Origin: an uncultured Cohaesibacter sp.
GTDB taxonomy: Bacteria; Pseudomonadota; Alphaproteobacteria; Rhizobiales; Cohaesibacteraceae
Direction of reading: 5' to 3'
DNA length: 64,000 nt
Assembly (NCBI RefSeq): GCF_963676275.1
Contig: NZ_OY781091.1
Span: 496,001-560,000 of the forward strand
Shown: positions 36,990 through 46,199 of the stretch, one piece after another
Layout: every line of letters begins with the position of its first letter
How positions within the stretch are numbered: position 1 is the stretch's first letter
Translations under genes and position numbers: made by a program
Notes under the pieces: model-generated
The model's database searches: none
The model's input: the letters and a program-made list of their open reading frames with translations, nothing else
What the model was told of the DNA's origin: nothing

Positions 36990-38000
36990 ATGACGTTCAA
37001 AATTGGAAGGAAACTTGCAGTAGCTGCCGCGATCACAATCGGTCTGGCATCCTATGCAAGTGCTCAGACAATCCGTCTGGCCCATGTGGATCCTGATGAA
37101 TGGACTGCCTCGAAAAAAGGGGCTGCAGCTCACATTTTCAAAAATATAGTAGAAGGCGAATCCAGCCTCAAGGTTGAGCTTTTCCCCGCAGGATCTCTGG
37201 GCAATGAAACCGAACTGGTCGGGCAGGCTCAGGAAAACCTCACTCAGGTTGTTCTTGTGTCCGGTGCGATGTCCAAAATCTGCCCGGCGGCAGGTGTTCT
37301 GGACATTCCCTACACCTTCGCTTCAGCCCCCATCGCCTGGGCCGTGCTGGATGGCGAGTTCGGCAAGGCTCTGGGCGAGCATTGCCTTGAGAAGACCGGC
37401 CTTCGCACATTGGCCTATGGCGAAACCGGCTTCCGCAACTTCACCAACGGGACACGTGAAATTCGCAAGCCTGAAGACATGGCTGGCTTGAAATTCCGCG
37501 TGCAGCCAATTCCTCTCTATGTCGAAATGGTCAAGGGCCTTGGCGGCGAGCCAACCCCGATCGCATGGACCGAACTGCCCAACGCCTTGTCGCTTGGTGT
37601 GGTTGACGGACAGGAAAACCCCGTCGGCGTGATCTATAACAACGGCCTGCACAAGCTGCAGAAATACATGACCCTTGATGGACATGTCTATGGTGCCGAT
37701 TTCATCCTGGTCTCTGACGAATTCTATCAGAGCCTGACCCCCGCCGAGCAGCAGGTTGTGACCAAGGCTGCTCAGGTTGCTGGCACCATGGGGCGTGCCA
37801 TTCAGCAGTGGGGCACGGCAGAAGGCGTCAAGAAAGTGCAGGAAGAAGGCATGCAGGTCTATTCGCCAACCGCGGAAGAGATTGCTGCATTTGCCGCCAA
37901 GGCACAGCCAGCCGTTGTCGATTATCTCCGTCAGGAACTCGGTGCTGATGCCGAGTGGATTGATCGCCTCCAGAAGGCGGTCGCAGATGCGTCCAAATAG
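36990..38000 (+). CDS. dctP: TRAP transporter substrate-binding protein (shikimate/quinate-type)
   Basis: The 336-residue periplasmic protein has a signal peptide ending in ASAQT near residue 26. DctP signatures are VELFPAGSLGNETELVGQAQ, the ligand-binding arginine region AGLKFRVQPIPLYVEMVKGL, and IAWTELPNALSLGVVDGQEN. GGGAGGAG precedes the ATG. Co-transcription with the shikimate dehydrogenase-like gene suggests a cyclic polyol acid such as shikimate or quinate as ligand; this is inference. Confidence 0.93.
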   Translation: MTFKIGRKLAVAAAITIGLASYASAQTIRLAHVDPDEWTASKKGAAAHIFKNIVEGESSLKVELFPAGSLGNETELVGQAQENLTQVVLVSGAMSKICPAAGVLDIPYTFASAPIAWAVLDGEFGKALGEHCLEKTGLRTLAYGETGFRNFTNGTREIRKPEDMAGLKFRVQPIPLYVEMVKGLGGEPTPIAWTELPNALSLGVVDGQENPVGVIYNNGLHKLQKYMTLDGHVYGADFILVSDEFYQSLTPAEQQVVTKAAQVAGTMGRAIQQWGTAEGVKKVQEEGMQVYSPTAEEIAAFAAKAQPAVVDYLRQELGADAEWIDRLQKAVADASK

Positions 38001-38016
38001 GTAGCTTCCAGGTTGT

Positions 38017-38045
38017 CGGAGGTGGGGAAATCCCGCCTCCGGCCT
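38017..38045 (+). terminator. Attenuator-like hairpin between dctP and dctQ
   Basis: CGGAGGTGGG (38017-38026) pairs with CCCGCCTCCG (38032-38041) around a GAAAT loop, followed by GCCTTTTG. It is a third hairpin placed right after a binding-protein gene in this window. Confidence 0.65.
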
Positions 38046-38076
38046 TTTGTCTCAATACAAATAAGGAATGCCTGTT

Positions 38077-38646
38077 ATGGATAAGATAAGCCGTTTCGCG
38101 CGCCGTTTTTTTGCGTTTGGCGCGGGGAGTTCTATGGCGCTCGTATTTCTGGTAATTTTTGTGAATTCTCTTCGCCGATACACAATCGGCAAATCCATCG
38201 CCTGGGGTGAAGAGCTCCCCATCTATCTGACAATCTATGGCGTCATGTTCGGTCTGGCCTATGCCTATATGACCGACAGCCACATTCGCTTTGCCATCTT
38301 CCTCGATATGCTGGAAGCAAGGATCAAGCGATATGTGCTCATGCTGTGCGATCTGCTGACTGCGGCGACGGGCTTCAGTCTGATCTTCGCCGGCCATGCC
38401 TTCGCGCTGAGACGCGGTCATGTTGACAGCTCTGGCCTGAAAACCACGGGAGACTGGCTGGCTCAGGTGACGGGCATCCCGCTGCTCGAATGGGTCGGCA
38501 AGGTGGGCACCTGGCAATATGCCATCGTATTGGGCGGCGCGATGCTGACCATCGCAGCCCTGCTCAGACTGTTCGAACGTTTCAAGGAAGCGCCCCCGGC
38601 GCCTGCAGTGCCATCCGCACCTGCCAAAGGAGAGGCCGTATCATGA
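38077..38646 (+). CDS. dctQ: TRAP transporter small permease
   Basis: The 189-residue, four-helix protein begins MDKISRFARRFFAFGAGSSM and has the DctQ core SIAWGEELPIYLTIYGVMFG. The C-terminal tail is Pro/Ala rich (APPAPAVPSAPAK). The ATG at 38077 is preferred because AAGGAA lies 9 bp upstream; the ATG at 38068 is too close to that site. It overlaps dctM by ATGA. Confidence 0.9.
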   Translation: MDKISRFARRFFAFGAGSSMALVFLVIFVNSLRRYTIGKSIAWGEELPIYLTIYGVMFGLAYAYMTDSHIRFAIFLDMLEARIKRYVLMLCDLLTAATGFSLIFAGHAFALRRGHVDSSGLKTTGDWLAQVTGIPLLEWVGKVGTWQYAIVLGGAMLTIAALLRLFERFKEAPPAPAVPSAPAKGEAVS

Positions 38647-39917
38647 TCTATGCCATTTTTATTGCCGGGCTGATGATCGGGCTTCCCATCGCGATCACGA
38701 TTTTGGGCACATTGCTGGTCTTCATGGCCATCAATGACGCCCCTTTCACCATTCGCATTGTCGCCACGGAAATGTTTCGCGGCATCAATTCCTTTCCCCT
38801 GCTGGCCATTCCTCTTTTTGTGCTGGCCGGTGAGGTGATGAATGAAAGCGGCATTACCGGACGCATCATCGCCTTTGCCAATGTTCTGGTCGGGCGATTG
38901 CGCGCCGGTCTCGCCCTCGTCAATATTTGGGCTTCGGTGATCTTTGCCGGGCTGTCCGGCTCGGCGGTTGCTGATACTTCGGCAATCGGGCGTGTCTTCA
39001 TTCCGGAAATGGAAAAGAATGGCTATAGCCGCGAATTTGCGGCCGCCGTTACGGCCGCTTCCTCGGTTATCGGTCCGATCATTCCCCCCTCGATCCCGGT
39101 CATCATCTATGCCCTGATCGTATCGGGCGTTTCTGTTCCGGCGCTGTTCCTTGGCGGCATCGTGCCGGGTGTTCTGCTGGCAATCTTCCTTTCCATCTAT
39201 GTGATGGCGACCGTCAAGAATGACCGGGGCCAGAATGCTATTGATATACTGCATGTCTCCGCGCTCAATGCATTGCTGGGAGGCATTCTGCCCCTCCTGA
39301 TGCCGGTTTTCGTGGTCGGCTCCATCCTGATGGGCATCGTGACGCCAACCGAAGCGGCCTCCTTCGCCGTGGCTTACGCCCTGTTTCTGGGTGTCTTCGT
39401 CTATCGCAACATTCCCGTCGCAGCCTTGCCCCGCATCTTCACGCGGGCCATGAAAGACAGCTCGGTGATCATGATCATCATCGCCGCCGTCAGTGCTGCC
39501 AACTGGTTGCTGACCTATAACAGGGTGCCGAACACGCTCACCGACTGGGTTCTGTCCAGCGTTGACGGCAAGGTTACTTTCCTGATTGCCATCAACTTTC
39601 TGCTGCTGTTTGTCGGTCTGTTTCTGGAAGGCACGGCAGCCATGCTGGTGCTGGTCCCGATCATTCACCCGATCGCCGTTTCGCTTGGGGTAGACCCGAC
39701 CCATTTCGGCATCGTGGTGATCTTCAACTTGATGATCGGCCTGATCACCCCGCCACTTGGCCTTTGCCTGTTTGTTGCCGAGGCGATAGCCAAGGTCGGG
39801 ATGGTCAAGATAACGCGGGCCATATTGCCGCTGTTCCTTGTCGAGGTGGTGGTGCTCTTCATCATCACATTCGTGCCGGAAACGGTGATAACCCTGCCGC
39901 GCTTTTTCGGCTTCTGA
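38643..39917 (+). CDS. dctM: TRAP transporter large permease
   Basis: The 424-residue channel subunit has about 12 helices. Landmarks are FPLLAIPLFVLAGEVMNESG, GLSGSAVADTSAIGRVFIPE, PPSIPVIIYALIVSGVSVPA, and the late FNLMIGLITPPLGLCLFVAE. It is translationally coupled to dctQ by a 4-bp overlap, which also selects the ATG at 38643 over longer in-frame reading. Confidence 0.94.
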   Translation: MIYAIFIAGLMIGLPIAITILGTLLVFMAINDAPFTIRIVATEMFRGINSFPLLAIPLFVLAGEVMNESGITGRIIAFANVLVGRLRAGLALVNIWASVIFAGLSGSAVADTSAIGRVFIPEMEKNGYSREFAAAVTAASSVIGPIIPPSIPVIIYALIVSGVSVPALFLGGIVPGVLLAIFLSIYVMATVKNDRGQNAIDILHVSALNALLGGILPLLMPVFVVGSILMGIVTPTEAASFAVAYALFLGVFVYRNIPVAALPRIFTRAMKDSSVIMIIIAAVSAANWLLTYNRVPNTLTDWVLSSVDGKVTFLIAINFLLLFVGLFLEGTAAMLVLVPIIHPIAVSLGVDPTHFGIVVIFNLMIGLITPPLGLCLFVAEAIAKVGMVKITRAILPLFLVEVVVLFIITFVPETVITLPRFFGF

Positions 39918-39939
39918 CAGGGGTCGCAAACCGGAGAAA

Positions 39940-40860
39940 TCAAAAGGGAGAAAGCCGCCTGCGTTCCGCTGCGGCTTTTCTCATTTCCGCAATCAGGCAT
40001 TTGACCATGGCGTCGGCAAAAATCGAGCGAGGCTTGTCGGCACCGAACACCGCATAGGTTCTGAAATTGGTCGGCTCGGCCAGACAGCGCACCACGATGC
40101 TGGGATGTTGCTGCGGACCGGCAAGGGAAAGCTCGTCCATGATGGCCACGCCCAGTCCCTGCGCCACCAGCGTCGAGACGGTCTGCCCGGTGCGGGCAAC
40201 AATCGAATAGGAGACATCCAGTCCCGCTTCGGTGAAGGGAGCCAGCAGCAACTGGCCGTAAGGGTCGGTTGGCTCGATCCCGACCAGTCGCTCCTTGGCG
40301 AGATCATGCACCGACAGATGCTCCTTGTTCACCAGCGGATGATCGGCGGGCAGAATGGCAAAGAGCTGGCCGTTATAGAGTGGCTGCACCGCAAGACCGG
40401 GATGATCAAGGCGATAGCTCATCGCCACCAGCTCGCCCTTGTGCAGCAACAGATAGTCGATCGCTTCCTCGATCTTGATGATGTTGAGATGAAGCTCAAG
40501 GTCGGGAAACTGGTCATGCAGGGCCCGCACCGCGCTTGGCAGCACATGATGGGCAATGGAGGGCACCGCACCGAAGGAAACCCGCCGGTTCTCTCCCTGC
40601 TTGAGGCCCTCGATTGCCTGATGCAGATTCTCTACCGACTGAAAGACCGAGGCCACCTGCTCGAAAATGTCGCGCGCTTCCTCTGTCGGTGAATAGCGCC
40701 CGTGAATGCGCGAAAACAGCCGGATACCAAGCTGGTCCTCGGTATATTTCATCACCCGGCTGATGCCCGGCGCCGACACATTGAGCAGTTCGGCGGCTCC
40801 CTTGACCGTTCCGGCCACCATGATTGCACGTATGACTTCAATCTGTCTCAGGGTCAGCAT
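39940..40860 (-). CDS. LysR-family transcriptional regulator
   Basis: The 306-residue protein has the LysR winged helix at residues 1-60 (MLTLRQIEVIRAIMVAGTVK, ELLNVSAPGISRVMKYTEDQLGIR in two segments) and a periplasmic-binding-like effector domain. The dimer helix and effector domain are of normal size. It is divergent from the HMG-CoA-lyase-like operon, which it probably activates. GGGAGC precedes the ATG at 40860. Its 3' end converges on dctM. Confidence 0.92.
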   Translation of the reverse strand: MLTLRQIEVIRAIMVAGTVKGAAELLNVSAPGISRVMKYTEDQLGIRLFSRIHGRYSPTEEARDIFEQVASVFQSVENLHQAIEGLKQGENRRVSFGAVPSIAHHVLPSAVRALHDQFPDLELHLNIIKIEEAIDYLLLHKGELVAMSYRLDHPGLAVQPLYNGQLFAILPADHPLVNKEHLSVHDLAKERLVGIEPTDPYGQLLLAPFTEAGLDVSYSIVARTGQTVSTLVAQGLGVAIMDELSLAGPQQHPSIVVRCLAEPTNFRTYAVFGADKPRSIFADAMVKCLIAEMRKAAAERRRLSPF

Positions 40861-41011
40861 GGCTGAAGCTCCCGCAAAAATTAACATCATGTTTGCTGGT
40901 ATAGCAAAATAGATATTTTTATTTAATTATCCAAACGGTTAAATTGGGAGCAAGGCCGGTGAATCTGGCCAGATGCCAACGGGGAGGCCAAACCCCACCG
41001 GGAGGAAAGGC

Positions 41012-41941
41012 ATGTTTGCGTTCGACGGAACTGTTCTGATCGAAGACGAATTCCTGCGCGACGGCTTGCAGAATGAAAAGCGCTTGTTTTCATTGGAAGA
41101 AAAGCTTGGATTTCTGGCCCAGCTGGAAGCGGCTGGAGTGAAGCGGATCCAGATCGGCTCTTTCGTGCATCCCAAATGGGTGCCACAAATGGCCAATACC
41201 GACGAGTTGTTTACGCGCTTGAAGCCCAGAGAAGGCGTAACCTACACAGCCCTTGTGCTCAATGGCGCAGGGCTGGAGCGGGCGCTCGCCGTCGGGGTCA
41301 AACATCTTTCCATTTCCGTTTCGGCATCCGAAACCCACTCGCAGAAGAATACCAATCGCTCGGTAGATGAGGGCCGCGCCAAGATAAAGCCGGTCATCGA
41401 GAAGGCCCTGAGCGAGGGTATTCTGGTCCGGGCTGGCATCCAGTCCGCGCTTGGCTGCGGTTTCGAGGGGCATATTGATCCCGATCGCGTCAGCGATATC
41501 GCCCGCGATTTTGCCGCCATGGGTGTGCAGGAAATCAATATTGCCGATTCAGCCGGATTGTCCAACCCGCGCGCCGTCTATGAGTTGTGCCGGCGCTTGC
41601 GGGATGAAACGCCTGCCAACGTCGCGCTGTCCCTGCATCTGCATGATACGCGCGGCCTTGGCATCGCCAATTTCGTTGCCGGTCTTCAGGCCGGTGTGCG
41701 CATCTTTGATGCGGCGGTGGGCGGCCTTGGTGGATGTCCTTTCATCCCCAAGGCTACCGGCAATGTCGCAACCGAGGATGTGGCTTTTGCATGCGAGGAA
41801 ATGGGGATCGAGACAGGAATCAACTGGCAGATGCTCAGGGAGCCGGTTGAACGGGCCGAAGCCCTGCTGGAGCGCAAGCTTCCGGGGCGTATGTCCCATA
41901 TGCCACCACCACCATGGGCCCAACATTCGGAGGACAAGTGA
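41012..41941 (+). CDS. HMG-CoA lyase-like enzyme (HMGL family)
   Basis: The 309-residue TIM-barrel enzyme has the start LIEDEFLRDGLQNE with the catalytic Arg and Asp, the metal-ligand HxH in LSLHLHDTRGLG, and the active-site cysteine loop GGLGGCPFIPKATGN. In true HMG-CoA lyases this loop reads GGCPYAxGASGN, so cleavage chemistry is intact although the acyl-CoA substrate may differ. The family cleaves 3-hydroxy-3-methyl(or related)-acyl-CoA to acetyl-CoA and a keto compound. GGGAGG precedes the ATG. It begins a four-gene operon and overlaps the next gene by TGATG. Confidence 0.88.
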   Translation: MFAFDGTVLIEDEFLRDGLQNEKRLFSLEEKLGFLAQLEAAGVKRIQIGSFVHPKWVPQMANTDELFTRLKPREGVTYTALVLNGAGLERALAVGVKHLSISVSASETHSQKNTNRSVDEGRAKIKPVIEKALSEGILVRAGIQSALGCGFEGHIDPDRVSDIARDFAAMGVQEINIADSAGLSNPRAVYELCRRLRDETPANVALSLHLHDTRGLGIANFVAGLQAGVRIFDAAVGGLGGCPFIPKATGNVATEDVAFACEEMGIETGINWQMLREPVERAEALLERKLPGRMSHMPPPPWAQHSEDK

Positions 41942-42786
41942 TGCGTGACTATTCTCTAGCCTATTTGACAGTACCCGGCGTTACACCGCCCGAACAGGTT
42001 GAAATTGCGGCCAGAGCAGGCTTCAGCCATGCCAGCTTCCGCCTCATCCATCTCGGTGTTGCTGGCGAGCCGGACATCAACCCGACAGATCCGGCGATCA
42101 TCTCGTCCACGAAGAAGGCGATGCAGGATACCGGCATCCGCTGCATCGATGTGGAACTGGCCAAGATCCATCGTGATATCGATCCGGAAAGCTTCCTGCC
42201 AGCCTTTGAGGCCGGAGCCGAACTCGGGGCAACGCAGGTCATCTGTTCGGCCTGGACCGACGTGCGCAACGACCGCGGCTATATTGTCGAGCAATTTACC
42301 CGTATCTGTTCGCTCGCCGAGCCATTCGGCTTGACGATCAATCTTGAGTTCCCCGCTTTCTCGCGTCTGGCCACGCTCGATGAATGCGTCGAAATTCTCG
42401 AGCTGGCCGGTTGTTCCAATCAGGGGCTGCTGGTGGATACGCTCTATATGCATTTCAACAAATGCCCGCTCTTTGCGCTGGAACGTGTGCCCAGCGAATG
42501 GATCAATTTCCTGCATGTCTGCGACGCGGATGATGTCGCCTATACCAAGGATGAAATGATCCGTATCGCGCGGGATGCCCGCCTTTATCCCGGCGAGGGC
42601 GCGATTGATTTTTCCGTCATCAATTATCTGTTCCCGGACCTTCCCCTGTCGATCGAGCTTCCCAATGCGGAACGCTCGGCCAAGCTGGGTCACGAACAGC
42701 ATGCCCGCAATTGTCTGGAGGCCGCCAAGACGGTCTTTGAAGGCGGCGCACAATTTGCCGATCAGCAGAACGGCCTGGCGGGCTGA
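41941..42786 (+). CDS. Sugar phosphate isomerase/epimerase family protein (AP endonuclease 2 TIM barrel)
   Basis: The 281-residue TIM-barrel protein has metal-ligand residues in INLEFPAFS, LLVDTLYMHFNK, FLHVCDAD and LPLSIELPNAE, as in xylose-isomerase-like enzymes. This superfamily includes isomerases, epimerases and 3-dehydroshikimate dehydratases. No phosphate-binding motif is evident. Translational coupling to the lyase gene suggests that it acts on a precursor or product of the same pathway. Confidence 0.82.
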   Translation: MRDYSLAYLTVPGVTPPEQVEIAARAGFSHASFRLIHLGVAGEPDINPTDPAIISSTKKAMQDTGIRCIDVELAKIHRDIDPESFLPAFEAGAELGATQVICSAWTDVRNDRGYIVEQFTRICSLAEPFGLTINLEFPAFSRLATLDECVEILELAGCSNQGLLVDTLYMHFNKCPLFALERVPSEWINFLHVCDADDVAYTKDEMIRIARDARLYPGEGAIDFSVINYLFPDLPLSIELPNAERSAKLGHEQHARNCLEAAKTVFEGGAQFADQQNGLAG

Positions 42787-42821
42787 AGCCTGCTGCATAT
42801 TGATTTTTAGGGAGAGAAGAT

Positions 42822-44228
42822 ATGGCACGAGATATAACGGAACAGGAAAAACAGACGGTCGCCGACATGATTGCGCGCGCCCGTGCGGCCATGGAAGAAA
42901 TCAAGGATTATGATCAGGCGCAGGTGGATCGTCTGGCTCAGGCTCTTGGCTGGAACTGCGGCAATGAAAAGACCTTTGTCCGCATCGCCCAGATGGGCGT
43001 GGATGAAAGCGGCATCGGCGATCGCGCCGGGCGCGCTGGCAAGCGCTTCAAGATTCTGGGCGTGCTGCGCGATGCGCTGCGTCAGAAATCCGTAGGCGTC
43101 ATCGAGGTGGATGAAGCCAAGGGATTGACCAAGATTGCCAAACCGGCAGGTGTCATCGCCTCGCTCATTCCAACCACCAACCCAGAGCTTACCCCGCCGG
43201 TGACCGGCATCTATGCCATCAAATGCAAGAATGCGGTGATTTTCTCACCCCATCCACGCGCCAAGAAAACCACGGCCGAGATGGTGCGCGTGATGCGCGA
43301 GACCTGCAAGAAGTTGGGCGCTCCGGCGGATCTGTTCCAGTGCGTGGAAGAGCCCTCCATTCCCATGACCAACGAGTTGATGGCCGAATGTGACGTCACC
43401 TTTGCCACCGGCGGCAAGCCGATGGTGCAAGCGGCCTATTCCTCGGGCAAACCGGCCTATGGCGTTGGCGCGGGCAACTCCACCATGGTGATCGACGAGA
43501 CCGCCGATGTGGAGATCGCGGCCATGAACAGCCGTATTTCCAAGACCTCGGACTATGGTTCGGGCTGTTCTGCCGATGGCAATCTGGTCATTGCCGAGCA
43601 GATTTACGACGACATGAAAGCAGCCCTCATCAAGGAAGGCGGCTATCTTTGCAATGCCGAGGAAAAGGCAAAAATTCAAGAAGCCCTATGGAAGGAAGAT
43701 GGTTCCCGCAGAGTTGAAACCGTGGCGATTTCTGCCCAGCGTATCGCAGAATTCGCCGGTTTCGAAATCCCTCAAGACCGCAAATTCATCATGGTTGAGC
43801 AGGAAGAAATCGGCAAGGCGCACAAATTCTCCGGCGAGAAGCTCTGTGTCGTCATGGCGCTGTACAAATTCAAGGATTTCGATGAAGCCATGGCCAAGAT
43901 CCGCGCCATTTATGAGGTCGGAGGCAAGGGCCATTCCTGCGGTATCTATTCCAATGATGATGACCGCATTCTCGCCCATGCGATGAATGCACCGGTCAGC
44001 CGCGTCATGGTTCGTCAGCCGCAATCCAAGGCCAATGCCGGCAGCTTTGAAAATGGCATGCCGATGACCAGCTCCCTTGGCTGCGGCATCTGGGGTGGCA
44101 ACATCACCAACGAGAATGTTTCCCTCAAGCATTACATGAATGTCACATGGGTCGCGCGCCCAATTCCGGCGGATCGCCCCTCTGATGAAGAATTGTTCGG
44201 CGAATTCTATAATACGGAGACCATGTGA
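42822..44228 (+). CDS. CoA-acylating aldehyde dehydrogenase (SauS-like)
   Basis: The 468-residue enzyme belongs to the acylating branch of the aldehyde dehydrogenase superfamily, which includes sulfoacetaldehyde dehydrogenase SauS and the aldehyde dehydrogenase part of AdhE. Features are LIPTTNPELTPPVTGIYAIK, the cofactor region FATGGKPMVQAAYSSGKPAY with GVGAGNSTMVIDE, and the catalytic cysteine C249 in YGSGCSADG. It would convert an aldehyde plus CoA and NAD(P)+ to an acyl-CoA. The other sulfoacetate genes (SauT ligase, SauU carrier) are absent and no sulfoacetaldehyde acetyltransferase is present, so the natural aldehyde is likely different. Its stop codon overlaps the next start. Confidence 0.86.
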   Translation: MARDITEQEKQTVADMIARARAAMEEIKDYDQAQVDRLAQALGWNCGNEKTFVRIAQMGVDESGIGDRAGRAGKRFKILGVLRDALRQKSVGVIEVDEAKGLTKIAKPAGVIASLIPTTNPELTPPVTGIYAIKCKNAVIFSPHPRAKKTTAEMVRVMRETCKKLGAPADLFQCVEEPSIPMTNELMAECDVTFATGGKPMVQAAYSSGKPAYGVGAGNSTMVIDETADVEIAAMNSRISKTSDYGSGCSADGNLVIAEQIYDDMKAALIKEGGYLCNAEEKAKIQEALWKEDGSRRVETVAISAQRIAEFAGFEIPQDRKFIMVEQEEIGKAHKFSGEKLCVVMALYKFKDFDEAMAKIRAIYEVGGKGHSCGIYSNDDDRILAHAMNAPVSRVMVRQPQSKANAGSFENGMPMTSSLGCGIWGGNITNENVSLKHYMNVTWVARPIPADRPSDEELFGEFYNTETM

Positions 44229-46024
44229 TGAACGAGCATAGCGTCCCCAACAAGGAAAAGACCATCGCCGCCCATCTCGTGAAATATCTCGAAGCACGCG
44301 GCGTCGAGCATATCTTTGGCCTTTGTGGCCACACCAACATTGCAGTCCTCGCAGCTCTGGCCGACTCTGACATCAAGTTCGTGACGGTTCGCCACGAACA
44401 GATCAGCGCGCATGCTGCTGACGGCTATGCCCGCGTGACGGGCAAGGCGTCGGTGGTTCTGGCTCATTTGTCCCCCGGCCTGACCAATGCGACAACCGGG
44501 GTCGCCAACGCGGCGCTGGACTGCACTCCGATGGTGGTGATTGCCGGTGACATTCCCAGTTACTATTACGGCAAGCACCCCCATCAGGAAGTCAACATGC
44601 ATGCCGATGGCGCGCAATATGAAATCTATCGCCCCTTCGTGAAACGGGCATGGCGCGTCGATACGCCGGAGCTGTTCCCCGAGATCATGGAAAAGGCCTT
44701 TGCGTTGGCAGAAAGCGGCCAGCCCGGACCGGTTCTGGTCAATGTGCCGATGGATTTCTTCTCCGCCGAAATCGATCCTGCCCTCTGGCAGCGCCAGATT
44801 GCCAATACCAAGACCCTGATCAAGCCTTCGCTGGATGATGAAACCGCCCGTGCGATCATCGAGCGTCTGATCAGCGCCAAACATCCGGTTATCTATGCCG
44901 GTGGCGGTGTCATGCTGTCTCGCGCCTTTGATGAATTGCGCGCATTGGTCGATCATCTCGATCTACCGGTTGCCTATTCCCTTATGGGCAAGGGCGCCAT
45001 GCCGGACAATCACCCGCTGGTGCTGGGCATGACCGGTTTCTGGGGCACGCCGCTGACCAACCAGACAACGCTCAATGCCGACTGGATCCTCGGTCTTGGC
45101 ACCCGCTTCAAGGAGGCTGACTGCTCTTCCTGGTATCCAGAATATACCTTCAATATCGGCGAGGGGGCATCCAAACTCATCCATATCGATATCGAGCCGC
45201 AGGAAATCGGCCGCAACTATCCCACCGAAATCGGCGCTGTTGCAGATCTCAAATCGGCACTCAAGGTTCTGGTCAGGGTGGCAAGGGAAATGAAACCGGA
45301 AGGGATCGACCGGCCCGAATTGCGCAAGGTGATCGCGGATTTCCGCGCCGACTTCGTCAAGTCCAATCAGGAAATGCAGCAGTCCGATGCCTTCCCGATG
45401 ATGCCGGAGCGTATTCTTGCCGATCTGCGCGATGTCATGCCCGATGATGCCATCCTGACATCCGATGTCGGCTGGAACAAGAATGGCGTCGCCCAGCAGT
45501 TCGATATTCGCACGCCGGGTACGGCGCTCATTCCGGGCGGCTTCGCCACCATGGGCTTTGGCCCTCCGGCAGCCGTCGGTGCCAAGATTGCAGCGCCCGA
45601 CAAGGTCGTCATCAGTCTCGTGGGTGATGGTGGCTTTGGTCAGAATCCGTCGGTACTGGCAACGGCTGCCGAAATGCAGCTGCCTGTCATCTGGGTTGTC
45701 ATGAACAACAATGCCTTTGGCACCATCGCAGGATTGCAGTTGGCCCATTATGGTCTCAACTATGGCACCCTGTTCCCCAAGGCTGTCAGCCCGGTTGACC
45801 AGTTGCCCGACTATGCCGCAATCGCCCGCGCCTATGGCTGCGACGGGGTGCGCGTCAAGTCCGCCGCAGATTTCAAGCCAGCCCTTGAAGCGGCCATTGC
45901 GAGCGGTCGCCCCACTGTGCTGGATGTGGCCATGATCAACAATCCGACCCCGACTTCGGGACACTGGAATATCCTCGACATCTACTCGCCACAAGGCGGT
46001 GTCGGGCATGTAGCAACCAATTAG
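44228..46024 (+). CDS. Thiamine-diphosphate-dependent enzyme (acetolactate synthase-like)
   Basis: The 598-residue enzyme has the full three-domain ThDP fold. The cofactor-activating glutamate is in TVRHEQISAHAADGYAR, and the diphosphate/Mg motif GDGGFGQNPSVL runs to MNNNAFG. It is related to acetolactate synthase, oxo-acid decarboxylases and the ring-opening IolD hydrolase; it does not match sulfoacetaldehyde acetyltransferase. Next to an acylating aldehyde dehydrogenase, a 2-oxo-acid decarboxylase or C-C hydrolase supplying an aldehyde is the simplest role. The ATG at 44228 (TGATG overlap) is chosen over a GTG one codon earlier. A strong terminator follows. Confidence 0.87.
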   Translation: MNEHSVPNKEKTIAAHLVKYLEARGVEHIFGLCGHTNIAVLAALADSDIKFVTVRHEQISAHAADGYARVTGKASVVLAHLSPGLTNATTGVANAALDCTPMVVIAGDIPSYYYGKHPHQEVNMHADGAQYEIYRPFVKRAWRVDTPELFPEIMEKAFALAESGQPGPVLVNVPMDFFSAEIDPALWQRQIANTKTLIKPSLDDETARAIIERLISAKHPVIYAGGGVMLSRAFDELRALVDHLDLPVAYSLMGKGAMPDNHPLVLGMTGFWGTPLTNQTTLNADWILGLGTRFKEADCSSWYPEYTFNIGEGASKLIHIDIEPQEIGRNYPTEIGAVADLKSALKVLVRVAREMKPEGIDRPELRKVIADFRADFVKSNQEMQQSDAFPMMPERILADLRDVMPDDAILTSDVGWNKNGVAQQFDIRTPGTALIPGGFATMGFGPPAAVGAKIAAPDKVVISLVGDGGFGQNPSVLATAAEMQLPVIWVVMNNNAFGTIAGLQLAHYGLNYGTLFPKAVSPVDQLPDYAAIARAYGCDGVRVKSAADFKPALEAAIASGRPTVLDVAMINNPTPTSGHWNILDIYSPQGGVGHVATN

Positions 46025-46040
46025 GAGAATCCACCCACTG

Positions 46041-46082
46041 GAGTGTTTTGCGTCGAGCGATCGGCGTAAAACACTCTTTTTT
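46041..46082 (+). terminator. Rho-independent terminator of the four-enzyme operon
   Basis: GAGTGTTTTGCG pairs with CGTAAAACACTC (about 11 bp) and is followed by TTTTTT. It separates the ThDP gene from the 3-dehydroshikimate dehydratase gene. Confidence 0.88.
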
Positions 46083-46144
46083 AGTCCATTAGGCTGGTTC
46101 ACGCTTTTAGGCTGTGCATCGGCAAAGGGCCTGTGTTAGGTTCA

Positions 46145-46162
46145 ATGTACTAAACAGTACAT
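46145..46162. promoter_or_regulatory. Perfect palindromic operator before the 3-dehydroshikimate dehydratase gene
   Basis: ATGTACT-AAAC-AGTACAT is a perfect 7-4-7 inverted repeat 38 bp upstream of the ATG. The architecture fits a TetR operator, and the regulator at 35214 is the obvious candidate. Confidence 0.65.
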
Positions 46163-46199
46163 TTATGAATATGGTTGCAACAAGCTTGGGAGGGCTGCC

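Noticed and set aside
38463-39929. 488-codon minus-strand open frame opposite dctM
   Set aside because: It is rich in Asp, His, Gln and Arg as expected for the complement of a membrane protein gene, and has no domain pattern.
42822-46024. Sulfoacetate/taurine degradation operon (sauS plus xsc)
   Set aside because: The aldehyde dehydrogenase is SauS-like, but the ThDP protein does not have the Xsc N-terminal pattern and no SauT, SauU or phosphotransacetylase gene is present.
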